DNA of 64,000 bases, from positions 62,001-126,000 of the forward strand of contig NZ_JAKGBW010000006.1 of the NCBI RefSeq assembly GCF_021556485.1, in the 5' to 3' direction. Positions 8,948 to 17,834 of the stretch are shown here, piece after piece. How positions within the stretch are numbered: the first letter of the stretch is position 1; each line of letters starts with the position of its first letter. This stretch comes from Oceanobacillus alkalisoli. Its GTDB lineage: Bacteria; Bacillota; Bacilli; Bacillales; Amphibacillaceae. Position numbers and translations under genes: made by a program. The notes below the pieces were generated by a model. It saw only the letters and a list, made by a program, of their open reading frames with translations, was not told where the DNA came from and made no database searches.

Positions 8948-10873
8948 TTATTTATTTACAATGCGATTGTACGTATTAACGGTTAATACGTAATAGACTG
9001 CATAGATGATAACAAAAAAGACTATAGCCGTTAGAATAGGGACAATGAGATTGATTCCAATGAGATTAGACATAAAGTTGCTGGTAAAGTACAATGTCAC
9101 ACAACTGTGCAATATTCCTACGGTTAGTGGCAATCCGAACACAAATAATGACTGCTTTTTGATGGATTTACGTATATCCTTTCTACTGACACCGATTTTA
9201 CGAAGGATTTCATAGTGTCCTTTTGCTTCATTCGCTTCTGTTAACTGTTTGAAATAAATGATACTTCCAGTTGCTGCTAAAAATACTAGCCCCAAAAAAC
9301 CAAAAATAAAGAGAGTAATTGCGTTTCCTTCTTTACCTTGCTTATACTCCGTATAAAATGATGAAGAAACTTGAAAATCGTTTCCAACCAGTTTATTTAC
9401 TTTCTTTGATGTGGCTTGTGCCGTTACTTCATTTTCCACTTCATACACTTTATAAGTTAATGGAGCCTCTTTTTTGGCTATCTCAGCAAACATTTCGTTA
9501 CTGACTACGAGAAAGAAATCGGGATAATCGAAAGGTAGCACATTACTTTCAACCATATGAACAAATGGCAGTTTGCTGCTTTCTTGAGGCAATTGAATCG
9601 TTATATTTTCTCCTTTAAAAACCGACTTCGTATATTCAGTAAACCTTGGCTGGATTACTGCTGCTTTATTTCTTGATAGTGAGACTGTTTCATCCTTATT
9701 TAAAGCATTCGCTGCTTTATTAAATGTACTTTCTGAGATTAATTGCACAGGATTTATGTCATAATCCAGTTGAAATGAGAGTATTCCTTTTACCTGAATG
9801 ACGGGTATGTCTAGTTGGGCTTTTATTGGATGTCGATGATCTGCTTTTATTATGCTCTCCACCTGGGAATCAAATTCTGGACCTTTTGACAAATGCGAAT
9901 AGCTGAATGGAACAACTTCCTCAGTTCTTTTTTCGTTGCTGTAATAACCACTGTAAGTTGCACCTAAGAAACAGATCGTTGCAGAACTCAACAATGCAAT
10001 GACTGTAAAGGTACGCGCATTCCCTCTAATACGAAACAGTAAGCGAGATGTTTCAATTATTCTAGTTCCTCTGTAATAACGTGATTTATTTCTTTGTGAT
10101 AATCTTAATAAATAGACTGTTACAGATCGGAAAAATAAATGGGTTCCAATGAAGAGAGCAACAAAGGCAATACCATAATTTTTTATTAAATATTCCGTAG
10201 TAAATTCGTCAGGAAATGGCTTTAATATCAGCCAGTAACTAACTACAAGCAATAAAACTCCGATAACAGCCGAAATAAGTGAAACCTTTGGAATTTGTTC
10301 TCCTTTTTTCTCAGCATAGAATAATTCGATTAATTTAAAACGATAAATCAAACGGTAACCTTGAACGGAAGTGAATAAAATAATGACCATAAAGACTATG
10401 ACCGTTTGGGTAATCGCTAGGAAGGAAATACCGAAGTCTACATCGGTAATTGAACCCATAAGTTTTATTAAAATCATTGCAAATAATTTGGAAAGTAAGG
10501 TTCCAAGAATAATTCCAATGACTAATGCAATGATTCCTATAACCAAATTTTCATAAAACAACATTTTTGCAATGGTTTTCTTGCGTAAACCAAGTATGGC
10601 GTACAATCCGACTTCTTTCTTCCTTTTTCTTGTGAAGAATGAATTGGAGTACAAAATAAAGATTGCGACGAATAAAATTAAGATAATTGATGATACCCCA
10701 AACATGAAACTCATTGTATCCGACAATTCAATGCTTTCCTGAATTTTTTCGCTATATTGCAAGGAAGTGAACGTATAATAAATAACCATGCTGAATACGA
10801 GCGTAACAAAATAGACAAAATAATTATTGAAATTACCTTTAATATTTTTCCTTGCTAAACTAAATAACGTCAT
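8948..10873 (-). CDS. bceB: BceB-like ABC transporter permease (FtsX domains)
   Basis: 641 residues. It has one N-terminal membrane segment, then groups of three or four (about 55-290), a large external domain (about 310-510), and C-terminal FtsX-type segments. This ten-helix layout with a big extracellular loop is that of BceB permeases, which sense and remove lipid-II-binding antimicrobial peptides such as bacitracin. The ATG at 10873 is chosen because GGGGGGTGGAGC precedes it. It overlaps the end of bceA by 14 bp. It reads divergently from the bceR-bceS pair, and peptide specificity cannot be read. Confidence 0.88.
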   Translation of the reverse strand: MTLFSLARKNIKGNFNNYFVYFVTLVFSMVIYYTFTSLQYSEKIQESIELSDTMSFMFGVSSIILILFVAIFILYSNSFFTRKRKKEVGLYAILGLRKKTIAKMLFYENLVIGIIALVIGIILGTLLSKLFAMILIKLMGSITDVDFGISFLAITQTVIVFMVIILFTSVQGYRLIYRFKLIELFYAEKKGEQIPKVSLISAVIGVLLLVVSYWLILKPFPDEFTTEYLIKNYGIAFVALFIGTHLFFRSVTVYLLRLSQRNKSRYYRGTRIIETSRLLFRIRGNARTFTVIALLSSATICFLGATYSGYYSNEKRTEEVVPFSYSHLSKGPEFDSQVESIIKADHRHPIKAQLDIPVIQVKGILSFQLDYDINPVQLISESTFNKAANALNKDETVSLSRNKAAVIQPRFTEYTKSVFKGENITIQLPQESSKLPFVHMVESNVLPFDYPDFFLVVSNEMFAEIAKKEAPLTYKVYEVENEVTAQATSKKVNKLVGNDFQVSSSFYTEYKQGKEGNAITLFIFGFLGLVFLAATGSIIYFKQLTEANEAKGHYEILRKIGVSRKDIRKSIKKQSLFVFGLPLTVGILHSCVTLYFTSNFMSNLIGINLIVPILTAIVFFVIIYAVYYVLTVNTYNRIVNK

Positions 10874-11627
10874 TTGCTCCACCCCCCAGTGCGGATAGAA
10901 CATCCAACACCTTGTTGAAAAATTCTTTGCGGGATCTTTTCCCTTTCACAAGTTCTGTGAAGATTTTACCGTCTTTAATAAATAGGACGCGATTACAATA
11001 ACTTGCCGCATAAGCATCATGGGTAACCATTAAAATGGTTGCCTTGTCTTGTTCATTTAGATCCTTTAAACTTTCTAACAAGTCTGTTGCTGATTTCGAA
11101 TCCAACGCACCTGTTGGTTCATCTGCCAATATTAGGCTTGGCTTTGAAATAATCGCTCGAGAAGCTGCCGTGCGTTGCTTTTGTCCACCAGAAATTTGAT
11201 ACGGGTACTTATTTAAAATGTCGCGAATTCCAAATTTATCTGCCACTTCATCTGCTCTTCGTTCCAATTCTTTAATGTTCAATTTTGCCAAGGCTAACGG
11301 CAAGATAATATTTTCTTTCACAGTTAAAGTATCTAATAAATTATAGTCTTGGAAAAGGAAACCAAGTTTGTCACGGCGAAAGGCAGATAATTGTTCTTCA
11401 TTCATCTTTGTCAAATTGATTCCGTCAACCACGATGTTACCCGTAGTCGGGTCGTCAATAGTTGCCAATATATTTAGTAAAGTTGATTTACCAGCACCCG
11501 AGGGTCCCATAATACCGACGAATTCACCTTCCATGACCGTTAAGTCTATATCCTCCAAAGCTGAAAATATATTTCCCTTTGCACCATAGACTTTTTTTAT
11601 TTGTTTTGCTTCGACTACAATATTCAT
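10860..11627 (-). CDS. bceA: BceA-like ABC transporter ATP-binding protein
   Basis: 255 residues with all ABC motifs: Walker A G-P-S-G-A-G-K-S-T, Q-loop F-Q-D-Y-N, signature S-G-G-Q-K-Q-R, Walker B L-I-L-A-D-E-P-T-G-A-L-D and switch His in M-V-T-H. It belongs to the LolD/MacB/BceA class. The ATG at 11627 follows GGAGGA at correct spacing; an earlier in-frame ATG at 11642 lacks a site. It powers the adjacent permease. A BceR-like box at 11718-11731 suggests induction by the neighbouring two-component system. Confidence 0.9.
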   Translation of the reverse strand: MNIVVEAKQIKKVYGAKGNIFSALEDIDLTVMEGEFVGIMGPSGAGKSTLLNILATIDDPTTGNIVVDGINLTKMNEEQLSAFRRDKLGFLFQDYNLLDTLTVKENIILPLALAKLNIKELERRADEVADKFGIRDILNKYPYQISGGQKQRTAASRAIISKPSLILADEPTGALDSKSATDLLESLKDLNEQDKATILMVTHDAYAASYCNRVLFIKDGKIFTELVKGKRSRKEFFNKVLDVLSALGGGANDVI

Positions 11628-11717
11628 ATATAAATCCTCCATTCAGAGCTGTTTTTTCTACAATTTAATTGTACAATAGGAAACCTTAATATAAACTTAC
11701 AGCTTGATCTCGTAACC

Positions 11718-11731
11718 TTACATTTTCGTCA
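11718..11731 (-). promoter_or_regulatory. Candidate BceR operator
   Basis: The minus strand reads TGACG-AAAA-TGTAA, one base off the published BceR-type pattern TNACA-N4-TGTAA. It lies about 90 bp upstream of bceA, between the divergent bceA and bceR genes. Confidence 0.6.
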
Positions 11732-11833
11732 CATTGATAAAAAGTATCTTTAAACATTATGTTTTCTTTGTATATTGGTCGATATTCAATTAATATGATG
11801 TTACAGAAGGATGATTGTTTGGAGGGAAGAGGA

Positions 11834-12505
11834 ATGAAAATCATGATTGTGGAAGATGATTTGACCATTCGTGATATGGTAGGGGAAACATTAGAAAAGT
11901 GGGGTTTTGAAACCGTTAAGATTGAAGACTTTGACCAAATCATGCAGGTATTTCTTAATCATGATCCTCACCTAGTCATCATGGATATCAATTTGCCATC
12001 GTTTGACGGATTTTACTGGTGTAGTAAAATCAGAGAAATTTCAAAGGTCCCTATGATCTTTCTCTCTTCCCGTGATACACCAATGGATATAGTGATGTCG
12101 ATGAACATGGGAGGAGATGATTATATTCAAAAACCTTTCCATATGGATGTATTGATTGCAAAAATTAATGCACTCCTCCGCAGAACGTATTCCTATATGG
12201 AAACACAGTCTCAGACAATGGAACATGATGGAATTATATTAAATCTTGAAAACGGAGAGATCTTACATGGAGATCGAAAATCGGAGCTCACGAAAACAGA
12301 ATTTCATATTTTAAAAATTCTTATGAAAAATAAAGGAATCATCGTCAGTCGTACGAAAATAATGCGTAGCCTTTGGAAGAATGAAAATTTCGTGGACGAA
12401 AATACATTGACGGTTAATATTGCTCGCCTGCGTAAAAAACTTGTTGAGCTTGGAAAAGAACACTTTATTACAACTAAGAAAGGACAAGGTTATATAATTC
12501 AATGA
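11834..12505 (+). CDS. bceR: BceR-like OmpR-family response regulator
   Basis: 223 residues. The receiver domain (about 1-115) has acidic residues E-D-D near the start, the phospho-acceptor in V-I-M-D-I-N and a Lys in I-Q-K-P-F. A winged-helix DNA-binding domain (about 130-220) ends in G-Q-G-Y. The ATG at 11834 follows GGAGGGAAGAGGA; the open frame extends 25 codons upstream without a site. The stop overlaps the kinase start (ATGA). It should bind the TGACG-N4-TGTAA box and activate bceAB. Confidence 0.9.
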   Translation: MKIMIVEDDLTIRDMVGETLEKWGFETVKIEDFDQIMQVFLNHDPHLVIMDINLPSFDGFYWCSKIREISKVPMIFLSSRDTPMDIVMSMNMGGDDYIQKPFHMDVLIAKINALLRRTYSYMETQSQTMEHDGIILNLENGEILHGDRKSELTKTEFHILKILMKNKGIIVSRTKIMRSLWKNENFVDENTLTVNIARLRKKLVELGKEHFITTKKGQGYIIQ

Positions 12506-13527
12506 ATTTCTTTCATTACTTAAAAGATAAACGGAATTTCTTTATATTAAACATGATCATTATGTTCTTTGTTTCTTTGATGATGATTGTGAGCACAGAT
12601 TCCAGAAACGCTGTAAGTAATATCGTCTATATCAATATGGTTATCTTTTTTATTGTAGCTATATACGTAATCATCGAATACTATTACAATAGAGAATTTT
12701 ATCGGGAATTAAATGATTTGATTGAAAGTAACCATGAAGAATTTCTCGCAACTCTGCCTAAACCGCGAAACGATGAACAATTGTTATATCTTGAGTTATT
12801 AAAAAAAGTAAATAGTGTGCATGGCGATCAATTACAAAAGTTGTATAACGAAAAAATGGATCATAAAGACTTTATTACATCTTGGATTCATGAAGTCAAG
12901 GTTCCGATTGCGGCAGGTCGCTTGCTTATGGAAAACAGTAATGGAAGAACTGTTGAATACCTTGTGGACAAGTTTGAAGATGAGTTGGATAGAATAGAAA
13001 ATTACGTAGAGCAGGCTCTTTATTATTCTCGCATTGATTCTTTTTCCAAAGATTATTTTATTTCCGAGGTAGTGTTGGATCAAGTCGCTAAAAACAGTGT
13101 AAAGAAATATGCCAAATCTTTTATTAACAAGCAAATTCGTTTTCATATGAACAATATTGAACAGGTTGTCCATACCGACAGTAAATGGCTTGGTTTTATT
13201 ATGGATCAAGTTTTTTCAAATTCTTTAAAATATACAGGTGAAGGCGGGGAAATCTCCGTACAATTTGAGGAAGATCGAAAAGAAAAGCGGCTACAGATTC
13301 AAGATACAGGCATTGGAATTAAGCCAGAGGATATCAGCCGAGTATTTGAAAAAGGATTTACAGGATTTATTGGGAGAAGTCATGCCAAATCTACCGGTTT
13401 AGGTCTCTACCTTGCAAAAGAAATGGCTCTTAAATTAGGACATGACCTTTCCATTCATTCAGAAGATGGGAAATATACGAAGGTCATCATCCACTTTCCA
13501 AAAATCAGAAATTATTATCATTTATAA
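12502..13527 (+). CDS. bceS: BceS-like intramembrane-sensing histidine kinase
   Basis: 341 residues. Two N-terminal membrane helices (about 15-35 and 40-60) are separated by only a few residues, so it has no real sensor domain, as in BceS kinases that take their signal from the BceAB transporter. It shows the H-box W-I-H-E-V-K-V-P, N-box N-S-L-K-Y-T and G-boxes D-T-G-I-G-I and G-L-G-L-Y. It is translationally coupled to bceR. Confidence 0.9.
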   Translation: MNFFHYLKDKRNFFILNMIIMFFVSLMMIVSTDSRNAVSNIVYINMVIFFIVAIYVIIEYYYNREFYRELNDLIESNHEEFLATLPKPRNDEQLLYLELLKKVNSVHGDQLQKLYNEKMDHKDFITSWIHEVKVPIAAGRLLMENSNGRTVEYLVDKFEDELDRIENYVEQALYYSRIDSFSKDYFISEVVLDQVAKNSVKKYAKSFINKQIRFHMNNIEQVVHTDSKWLGFIMDQVFSNSLKYTGEGGEISVQFEEDRKEKRLQIQDTGIGIKPEDISRVFEKGFTGFIGRSHAKSTGLGLYLAKEMALKLGHDLSIHSEDGKYTKVIIHFPKIRNYYHL

Positions 13528-13890
13528 GTATAATGGTGGGGTTAAAGAAATTGGTTAATCGGAAAATAGTATCAAATTAAAGGTGTTCAAGTAGAATAAT
13601 GTTTATCGTAAGGCTTAAGAAATATTAAATAATATAGCCAATAGTAAGTGCATTAATTGAAAATAGCTATAACCAGGTTTTTATTATATTTTGATCGATT
13701 TTTTCAAAAATTGTTCTATTAATACCACGATTTAAAAAACTTTATTTTGTATTATTCATTATTATGTTCGATCAGTTTTTATGTGAATTGTAATAAAATA
13801 GAGTTTGACATTTAAAGTATTTCTTGTTTTGGTCCTTAATATTTAATATTAAAAATGATTCTACCTAACTGTTAATATTCAGTTGGGTTA
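13528..13890 (+). terminator. AT-rich gap; terminator-like hairpin near 13863-13880
   Basis: Mostly AT-rich with no gene. At the right end CTAACT...AGTTGG followed by GTTATTGTTTTTT resembles the terminator that precedes the orf7 region at 18997-19021, in the equivalent position upstream of the decayed orf8 copy. Confidence 0.5.
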
Positions 13891-13989
13891 TTGTTTTTTA
13901 AAAACTTTTTCTCTGATTTTTGGCATTTTACAAAAAAACTTGTTGAAGGTAATGAAAGGGGAAATCATCAAGACGTTTTTTGGAGGAGC

Positions 13990-14250
13990 ATGCAGATGAA
14001 TGGGATGATTAATACTAATACGGAAATCAATGAGCGTGGCTTTTTGCCGTATCCAATCATTTTAGCTGCAAATAAGGGTGAGCTAGAAGCAATGAAAGTA
14101 GTTGTTCTACATTATAGAAGCTATATGACAAGTTTATCCATGCGTAAGCTCCGTGATGAACAAGGAAACACTTATTGAGGCATCGATGAAGATACACGCG
14201 AACGCTTACGAGCGAAGCTTATGCAATCTGTTTTAACTTTCAAAATTTGA
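13990..14250 (+). pseudogene. Broken Tn916 orf8-like gene (in-frame stop)
   Basis: Same length (261 bp) and nearly the same protein as the intact copy at 18192-18452, but the Trp codon after G-N-T-Y is TGA at 14176-14178. Translation would end after about 62 of 86 residues. The leader just upstream (L-V-E-G-N-E-R-G-N-H) resembles the sequence preceding the sigma-like orf7 in the other module, yet orf7 itself is missing: a deletion joins that leader directly to orf8. It belongs to a decayed integration module with the RNA-like copy, xis and int that follow. Confidence 0.85.
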
Positions 14251-14259
14251 ATACAGAAT

Positions 14260-14594
14260 GGTTAGGTTTTCCCTTTCATTCATCATATATTTGTTCTTTG
14301 ACAAAGAAAGCACGGAAGATTACGCCGTGCAGTATAAGCAAAAAATCAGATACGTTCTACTGATGATGAGCCAATTGATTCATACGCCATGACTTTCGTT
14401 AGAAACGAGCGATAATCTATGAGTCTAATGTAATCGTGGTGGATTGCTGGCGATAACCCATCAGTTAGGATAATGATACTCCCCTATCGTCATGGTTCGA
14501 GCGTTTGAACCGTCGCAAGCTATGAGTAGGGCTGGAAGAAATACTTGCAGGGGTGAAATTCCCGTGGAGCTGCACCAGCAGCCGTCTGATTTTT
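14260..14594 (+). ncRNA. Structured RNA-like element, copy 2
   Basis: Lies between the broken orf8 and xis, like copy 3 in the intact module. Visible stems are GCACGG/CCGTGC, ATCAG/CTGAT, GTAATC/GATTGC (with a G-U pair), GATA/TATC, GGTTC/GAACC and GCTG/CAGC. The long-range AAAAATCAGA/TCTGATTTTT closes a ~270-nt domain. Compared with copies 1 and 3, several changes in the stems keep pairing, which argues for a folded RNA or single-stranded DNA, not a gene. Confidence 0.65.
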
Positions 14595-14767
14595 GATATT
14601 CAATTTAGCAAGATAGGTTAAAGTAACTATCAAGTTATGACATTAAATCCTTTTTATTTTAGTGCAAGAGCCAAATTCACGCAACGTATTAGAATTAGTT
14701 TTATAGAAGCGATATAATAATAGACAGATATCAAATAGCATATCCTAGTCTATGGAAAGGAGTTCAT
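14595..14767. promoter_or_regulatory. xis/int upstream region, decayed module
   Basis: Short gap between RNA-like copy 2 and xis. AAAGGAGTTCAT is the xis ribosome binding site. A -10-like TATAATAATAG occurs near 14713, but no clear -35 was found. Confidence 0.35.
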
Positions 14768-14953
14768 ATGGTCACAGTCACTAAAAAAGACTTGATAGCA
14801 CTAGGTTATGGTCCCTCTTTTTCAGCTGATATCATTAGAGAATGTAAAAAACTAATGATTTCAAAAGGACATGCGTATTATCAATCTAAAAAGTTAGATC
14901 GTGTTCCTAAAGAAGCTGTTGAAGAAGTATTAGGGATAACTTTAGATGTGTGA
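14768..14953 (+). CDS. xis: Excisionase-like small DNA-binding protein (Tn916-type Xis)
   Basis: 61 residues. K-K-D-L-I-A-L-G-Y then a second helix with R-E-C-K-K, and a C-terminal R-V-P-K-E-A-V-E-E-V-L, as in short Xis proteins that precede ICE integrases. It aligns with the xis at 17552-17758 (R-V-P-K and V-E-x-x-L-G conserved). Good Shine-Dalgarno AAAGGAG. The integrase behind it is frameshifted, so this copy probably no longer serves excision of its own element, though it could act on the neighbouring one. Confidence 0.75.
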   Translation: MVTVTKKDLIALGYGPSFSADIIRECKKLMISKGHAYYQSKKLDRVPKEAVEEVLGITLDV

Positions 14954-14991
14954 TTTGTACTTCTTGCACTAATTGCGTAAGGAGTGAAATC

Positions 14992-16199
14992 ATGACTAAA
15001 GATATCGTCAAAAAGGCAAAGAACGGAACATATTATTTTCGTGCTAATTTAGGGTATCACCCGATCACTGGCAAGCAAATTCAGAAATACCGTAGTGGTT
15101 TTAAAACTAAAAAAGAAGCAAGGGAAGAATATTCGAGGTTACTGCTTACAAAATCAGATGAATTAGAAGAAAAGCAAGATGACATTCTGTTCCAACAGTT
15201 TATTGAAGATATTTTTTTACCTTGGTATAAAACACAAGTAAAAGAAAGAACGTACGAAAATCGATTACCGGCCGTCAGAAAACATTTCACTTTTTTTAAT
15301 AGTTTAATCACTACCGAAATTACCCCGATTCATGTGCAAAAATGGCAATTAGCATTATCTAAAAAGAAGTATCGTTCTTCTTATATTAGAAATGTTCAAG
15401 GGTTATTTTCCATGGCGATGGATCGAGCGGTTGTTTTAGGTTTAGCTGAAAGTAATCCATCTAAAATTGTTGGAAATGTAAAAAAGACAAAGACAAAAAT
15501 AGATTTTTGGACCAAAGAAGAATTTGAAAAAGTCATCTCTCTTTTTTATAAGGAAGACTACTATCAACACTTTTTATTTATCTCATTGTGGTTTTTATTT
15601 ATGACTGGGATGCGGATTGGAGAAGCCACTGCAATTCAATGGGAAGATATTGACTTTGATTCTGGCGTGTTATCTATTGATAAAACACTTTACTATAAGA
15701 ATTTAGATAATTACTCTTTTGTAGAACCAAAAACAAAGGCTAGTGTGCGCCAAATTGCATTAGACGGGGATACTTTAACTTCCGTGAATGGCAGAACGTG
15801 CAGCAAGCTGTCATTCAAACCAATTATGTGATGAGCTATAATGGTGTTCCTACACAAAAACATACGTTGGCGAATGCCATTACACGTTTTTCAAAAAAAG
15901 CTGGGGTTCATCGAATTAGATTACATGCTTTAAGACACTCTCATGCTTCATTGCTTATTAGCATGGGTGAAAACCCATTAATCATTAAAGACCGTCTAGG
16001 GCATGAAGATATTGAAACGACACTCGTCACTTACGGACATTTGTATCCTAACAGTAACTTTGAGGTAGCCCATAAATTAGAAGGTATTATGTCTTACCAA
16101 ACAGCAACACAAAATGAAGATACTTCACCTAAAAATCAGTTCACTGCTCGTTACCTACGTAAAGGATTAGAAACAAATAATGCAATAACAATGCGATGA
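14992..16199 (+). pseudogene. int: Tyrosine recombinase (Tn916-type Int), frameshifted
   Basis: An N-terminal arm-binding domain (G-T-Y-Y-F-R-A-N-L-G), core-binding domain and the first catalytic Arg (G-M-R-I-G-E-A) lie in one frame up to about 15783. The rest (R-E-W-Q, then H-A-L-R-H-S-H, L-G-H and T-Y-G-H-L-Y) is in another frame. The shift looks like loss of one base between ACT and CGTGAATGG at 15779-15784. Otherwise it is full length (about 400 codons) and the catalytic residues survive, so the damage may be recent. Start at 14992 after AAGGAGTGAAATC. It reads toward, and ends 57 bp before, the ICE attachment site. Confidence 0.88.
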
Positions 16200-16210
16200 A
16201 TATAGAGTAA

Positions 16211-16248
16211 AGAGCCGAAACCCTTATAAACAAAGGGGTTTCAGCTCT
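16211..16248. terminator. Bidirectional terminator; probably guaA's original terminator
   Basis: AGAGCCGAAACCC pairs with GGGTTTCAGCTCT (one mismatch); T-rich sequence follows on either strand. On the minus strand it lies directly after the outer att core. If the ICE is removed in silico it falls right behind the guaA stop codon, where a guaA terminator would be. Confidence 0.75.
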
Positions 16249-16256
16249 CCTTCTAC

Positions 16257-16267
16257 TACTCCCACTC
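16257..16267 (-). repeat. att: ICE attachment site, integrase end
   Basis: TACTCCCACTC (minus strand GAGTGGGAGTA) matches the guaA-end core TATTCCCACTC at 51858-51868 in 10 of 11 bases and in the same orientation. The core GAGTGGGAATA at the end of guaA is the known Tn5801-type insertion target. Confidence 0.82.
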
Positions 16268-16326
16268 CAAGTTTGCAGGTGACGACAAAACGCTGTTATA
16301 ACAACGTTTATCGCATCTTCAAATTG

Positions 16327-16350
16327 TTTTGGCGGGGATTCTGGCGGAAC
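16327..16350. repeat. Candidate integrase arm-binding repeats, left end
   Basis: Two TGGCGG copies (16330-16335 and 16342-16347) in TTGGCGGGGATTCTGGCGGA, matching the pair at 51749-51765 near the other end. Their position just inside the att core is where Tn916-type Int binds arm repeats. Confidence 0.55.
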
Positions 16351-17559
16351 TTATTTTTTTACTGCTTGATTACCATTAAATGATACACCTGATTTTTTTG
16401 CGGTCTGTATGTTAATGTTGCCTGTCATCTCTTCCGCAATCAGTTCATCCACCCCTGACCACATATGTGAATAATGCTTTAACGTAATTTCTGGACTGGA
16501 ATGTCCCATCCGCTTTGATAAAATCAAAACTGAAACGTTAAATTCATTAATCAGATAGGAAGCATGCGAATGTCGGAGCCCTTTGGCTTGGATACGATGA
16601 ACGTTTGCGAGCTTTGCATAACGTTGAATGATTCTTGCAAGCGTCGATTTAATCATTGGTGTTCCATCATAACTAAAAACAAAATCATTAATCCCTATTT
16701 TTGATTGTCGTTGTTTCCATTCTTGCAACACTTGTATCGTATCTTCATCCAAAGAGATAATCCGTTTGCCATCCTCTGTTTTTGTATAATCTTTTCGTGT
16801 CCAATTGCTTTTATTTCGTAAATACAAGGAATGATGGACACGAAGTCGTTTGTTTTTAAAATCCACATCATCCCACCATAAGGCTGTTCCTTCACTAACA
16901 CGTATCCCTGTCATGAAATACGTCCACAACATCACAAAACATAAATGTTCATAAAAATCATCCAGACAAATAGCCGAGATAACCTTCTCAAATTCTGTTT
17001 TTGTCCAATAAGGAACAACTGCTTTTCCTTTGGCGATTGCTTTCACTTTTTTAGAAACATTCACTTCTAGATATTGCATATCAACTGCCATATCTAGACT
17101 TTTACGAAACATACCAAATACCAAACTTGCATATGCCTGAGAATACCCAGCTCCTTTATCAGAAAGTAACCAGGTTCGATAACGTTGGACATCTTCTACT
17201 GCTAAAGAACGAAGCTCAATATTTGCAAAACGGTCTCTCATACTTTCTAACGTTCGTTTACGAACATAAAAGGTACTTTCTTCTACTTCCGTTTCATATG
17301 CGGGAATATACACGGTATTCATGAACTGACCATAAGTCATATGGTAATTTCCATAGCCATTTACTTGATGGTATTCATTTTTCACTCGTACCAGTTCTTT
17401 ATATGCTTGCAAAGCAGAAGTAAACTTTCGTCCTTGTTGGTTCGTACGTCCTTTTTTTCGAAGCCGCTTTCCAGTAATGCGATCCGTTCCTAACTCCGTT
17501 TCATAAAAATATTGTCCATTGTTATCAATATAAACCCCTACATATTTGGTTTTAGCCAT
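16351..17559 (-). CDS. int: ICE integrase, tyrosine recombinase
   Basis: 402 residues. An N-terminal arm-binding region (G-Q-Y-F-Y-E-T), SAM-like core-binding domain (about 75-165) and catalytic domain (about 180-385) with T-G-I-R-V-S-E-G, G-L-R-H-S-H, M-G-H and the nucleophile Tyr in L-K-H-Y-S-H. The first position of the usual H-x-x-R box is Lys here (K-G-L-R), while the decayed integrase beside it has His. It catalyses integration into and excision from guaA. It overlaps xis by 8 bp. Its stop codon lies about 85 bp from the att core, as in Tn916-family elements. Confidence 0.93.
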   Translation of the reverse strand: MAKTKYVGVYIDNNGQYFYETELGTDRITGKRLRKKGRTNQQGRKFTSALQAYKELVRVKNEYHQVNGYGNYHMTYGQFMNTVYIPAYETEVEESTFYVRKRTLESMRDRFANIELRSLAVEDVQRYRTWLLSDKGAGYSQAYASLVFGMFRKSLDMAVDMQYLEVNVSKKVKAIAKGKAVVPYWTKTEFEKVISAICLDDFYEHLCFVMLWTYFMTGIRVSEGTALWWDDVDFKNKRLRVHHSLYLRNKSNWTRKDYTKTEDGKRIISLDEDTIQVLQEWKQRQSKIGINDFVFSYDGTPMIKSTLARIIQRYAKLANVHRIQAKGLRHSHASYLINEFNVSVLILSKRMGHSSPEITLKHYSHMWSGVDELIAEEMTGNINIQTAKKSGVSFNGNQAVKK

Positions 17560-17758
17560 GACTGTCTTCCTCCAATTCTAGTTCACAACCTAGAATCGAT
17601 TCGACTGTCATTTTTGGTACACGCCCTAAGCGTTTATTATTATAAAATGGATACCCTTTTTGTACCATGATTTGTTTGGCTTGTCTAATAATTCGTATCG
17701 AAGTATATTTCGGATATCCAAGTTGAATTAAATCATCTTTTGTAATCAGTTCCTTCAT
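17552..17758 (-). CDS. xis: Excisionase-like protein of the ICE
   Basis: 68 residues. I-T-K-D-D-L-I-Q-L-G-Y, then R-Q-A-K-Q-I-M and R-V-P-K-M-T-V-E-S-I-L-G, the same layout as the xis at 14768. The ATG at 17758 is best placed behind GGGAGG; earlier ATG and in-frame codons at 17764 and 17806 are poorly spaced. It should direct Int toward excision and overlaps int by 8 bp, so the two are coupled. Confidence 0.82.
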   Translation of the reverse strand: MKELITKDDLIQLGYPKYTSIRIIRQAKQIMVQKGYPFYNNKRLGRVPKMTVESILGCELELEEDSHG

Positions 17759-17834
17759 TAACATATACCTCCCTTCCACTAACAGAGGAATACATACTAG
17801 AAACAACGATTCTTTAACTTACTTAACTAGTAAT

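Noticed and set aside
8685-8993. 102-codon open frame on the plus strand
   Set aside because: Crosses the bceB terminator and the antisense end of bceB, has no convincing ribosome binding site and no family resemblance.
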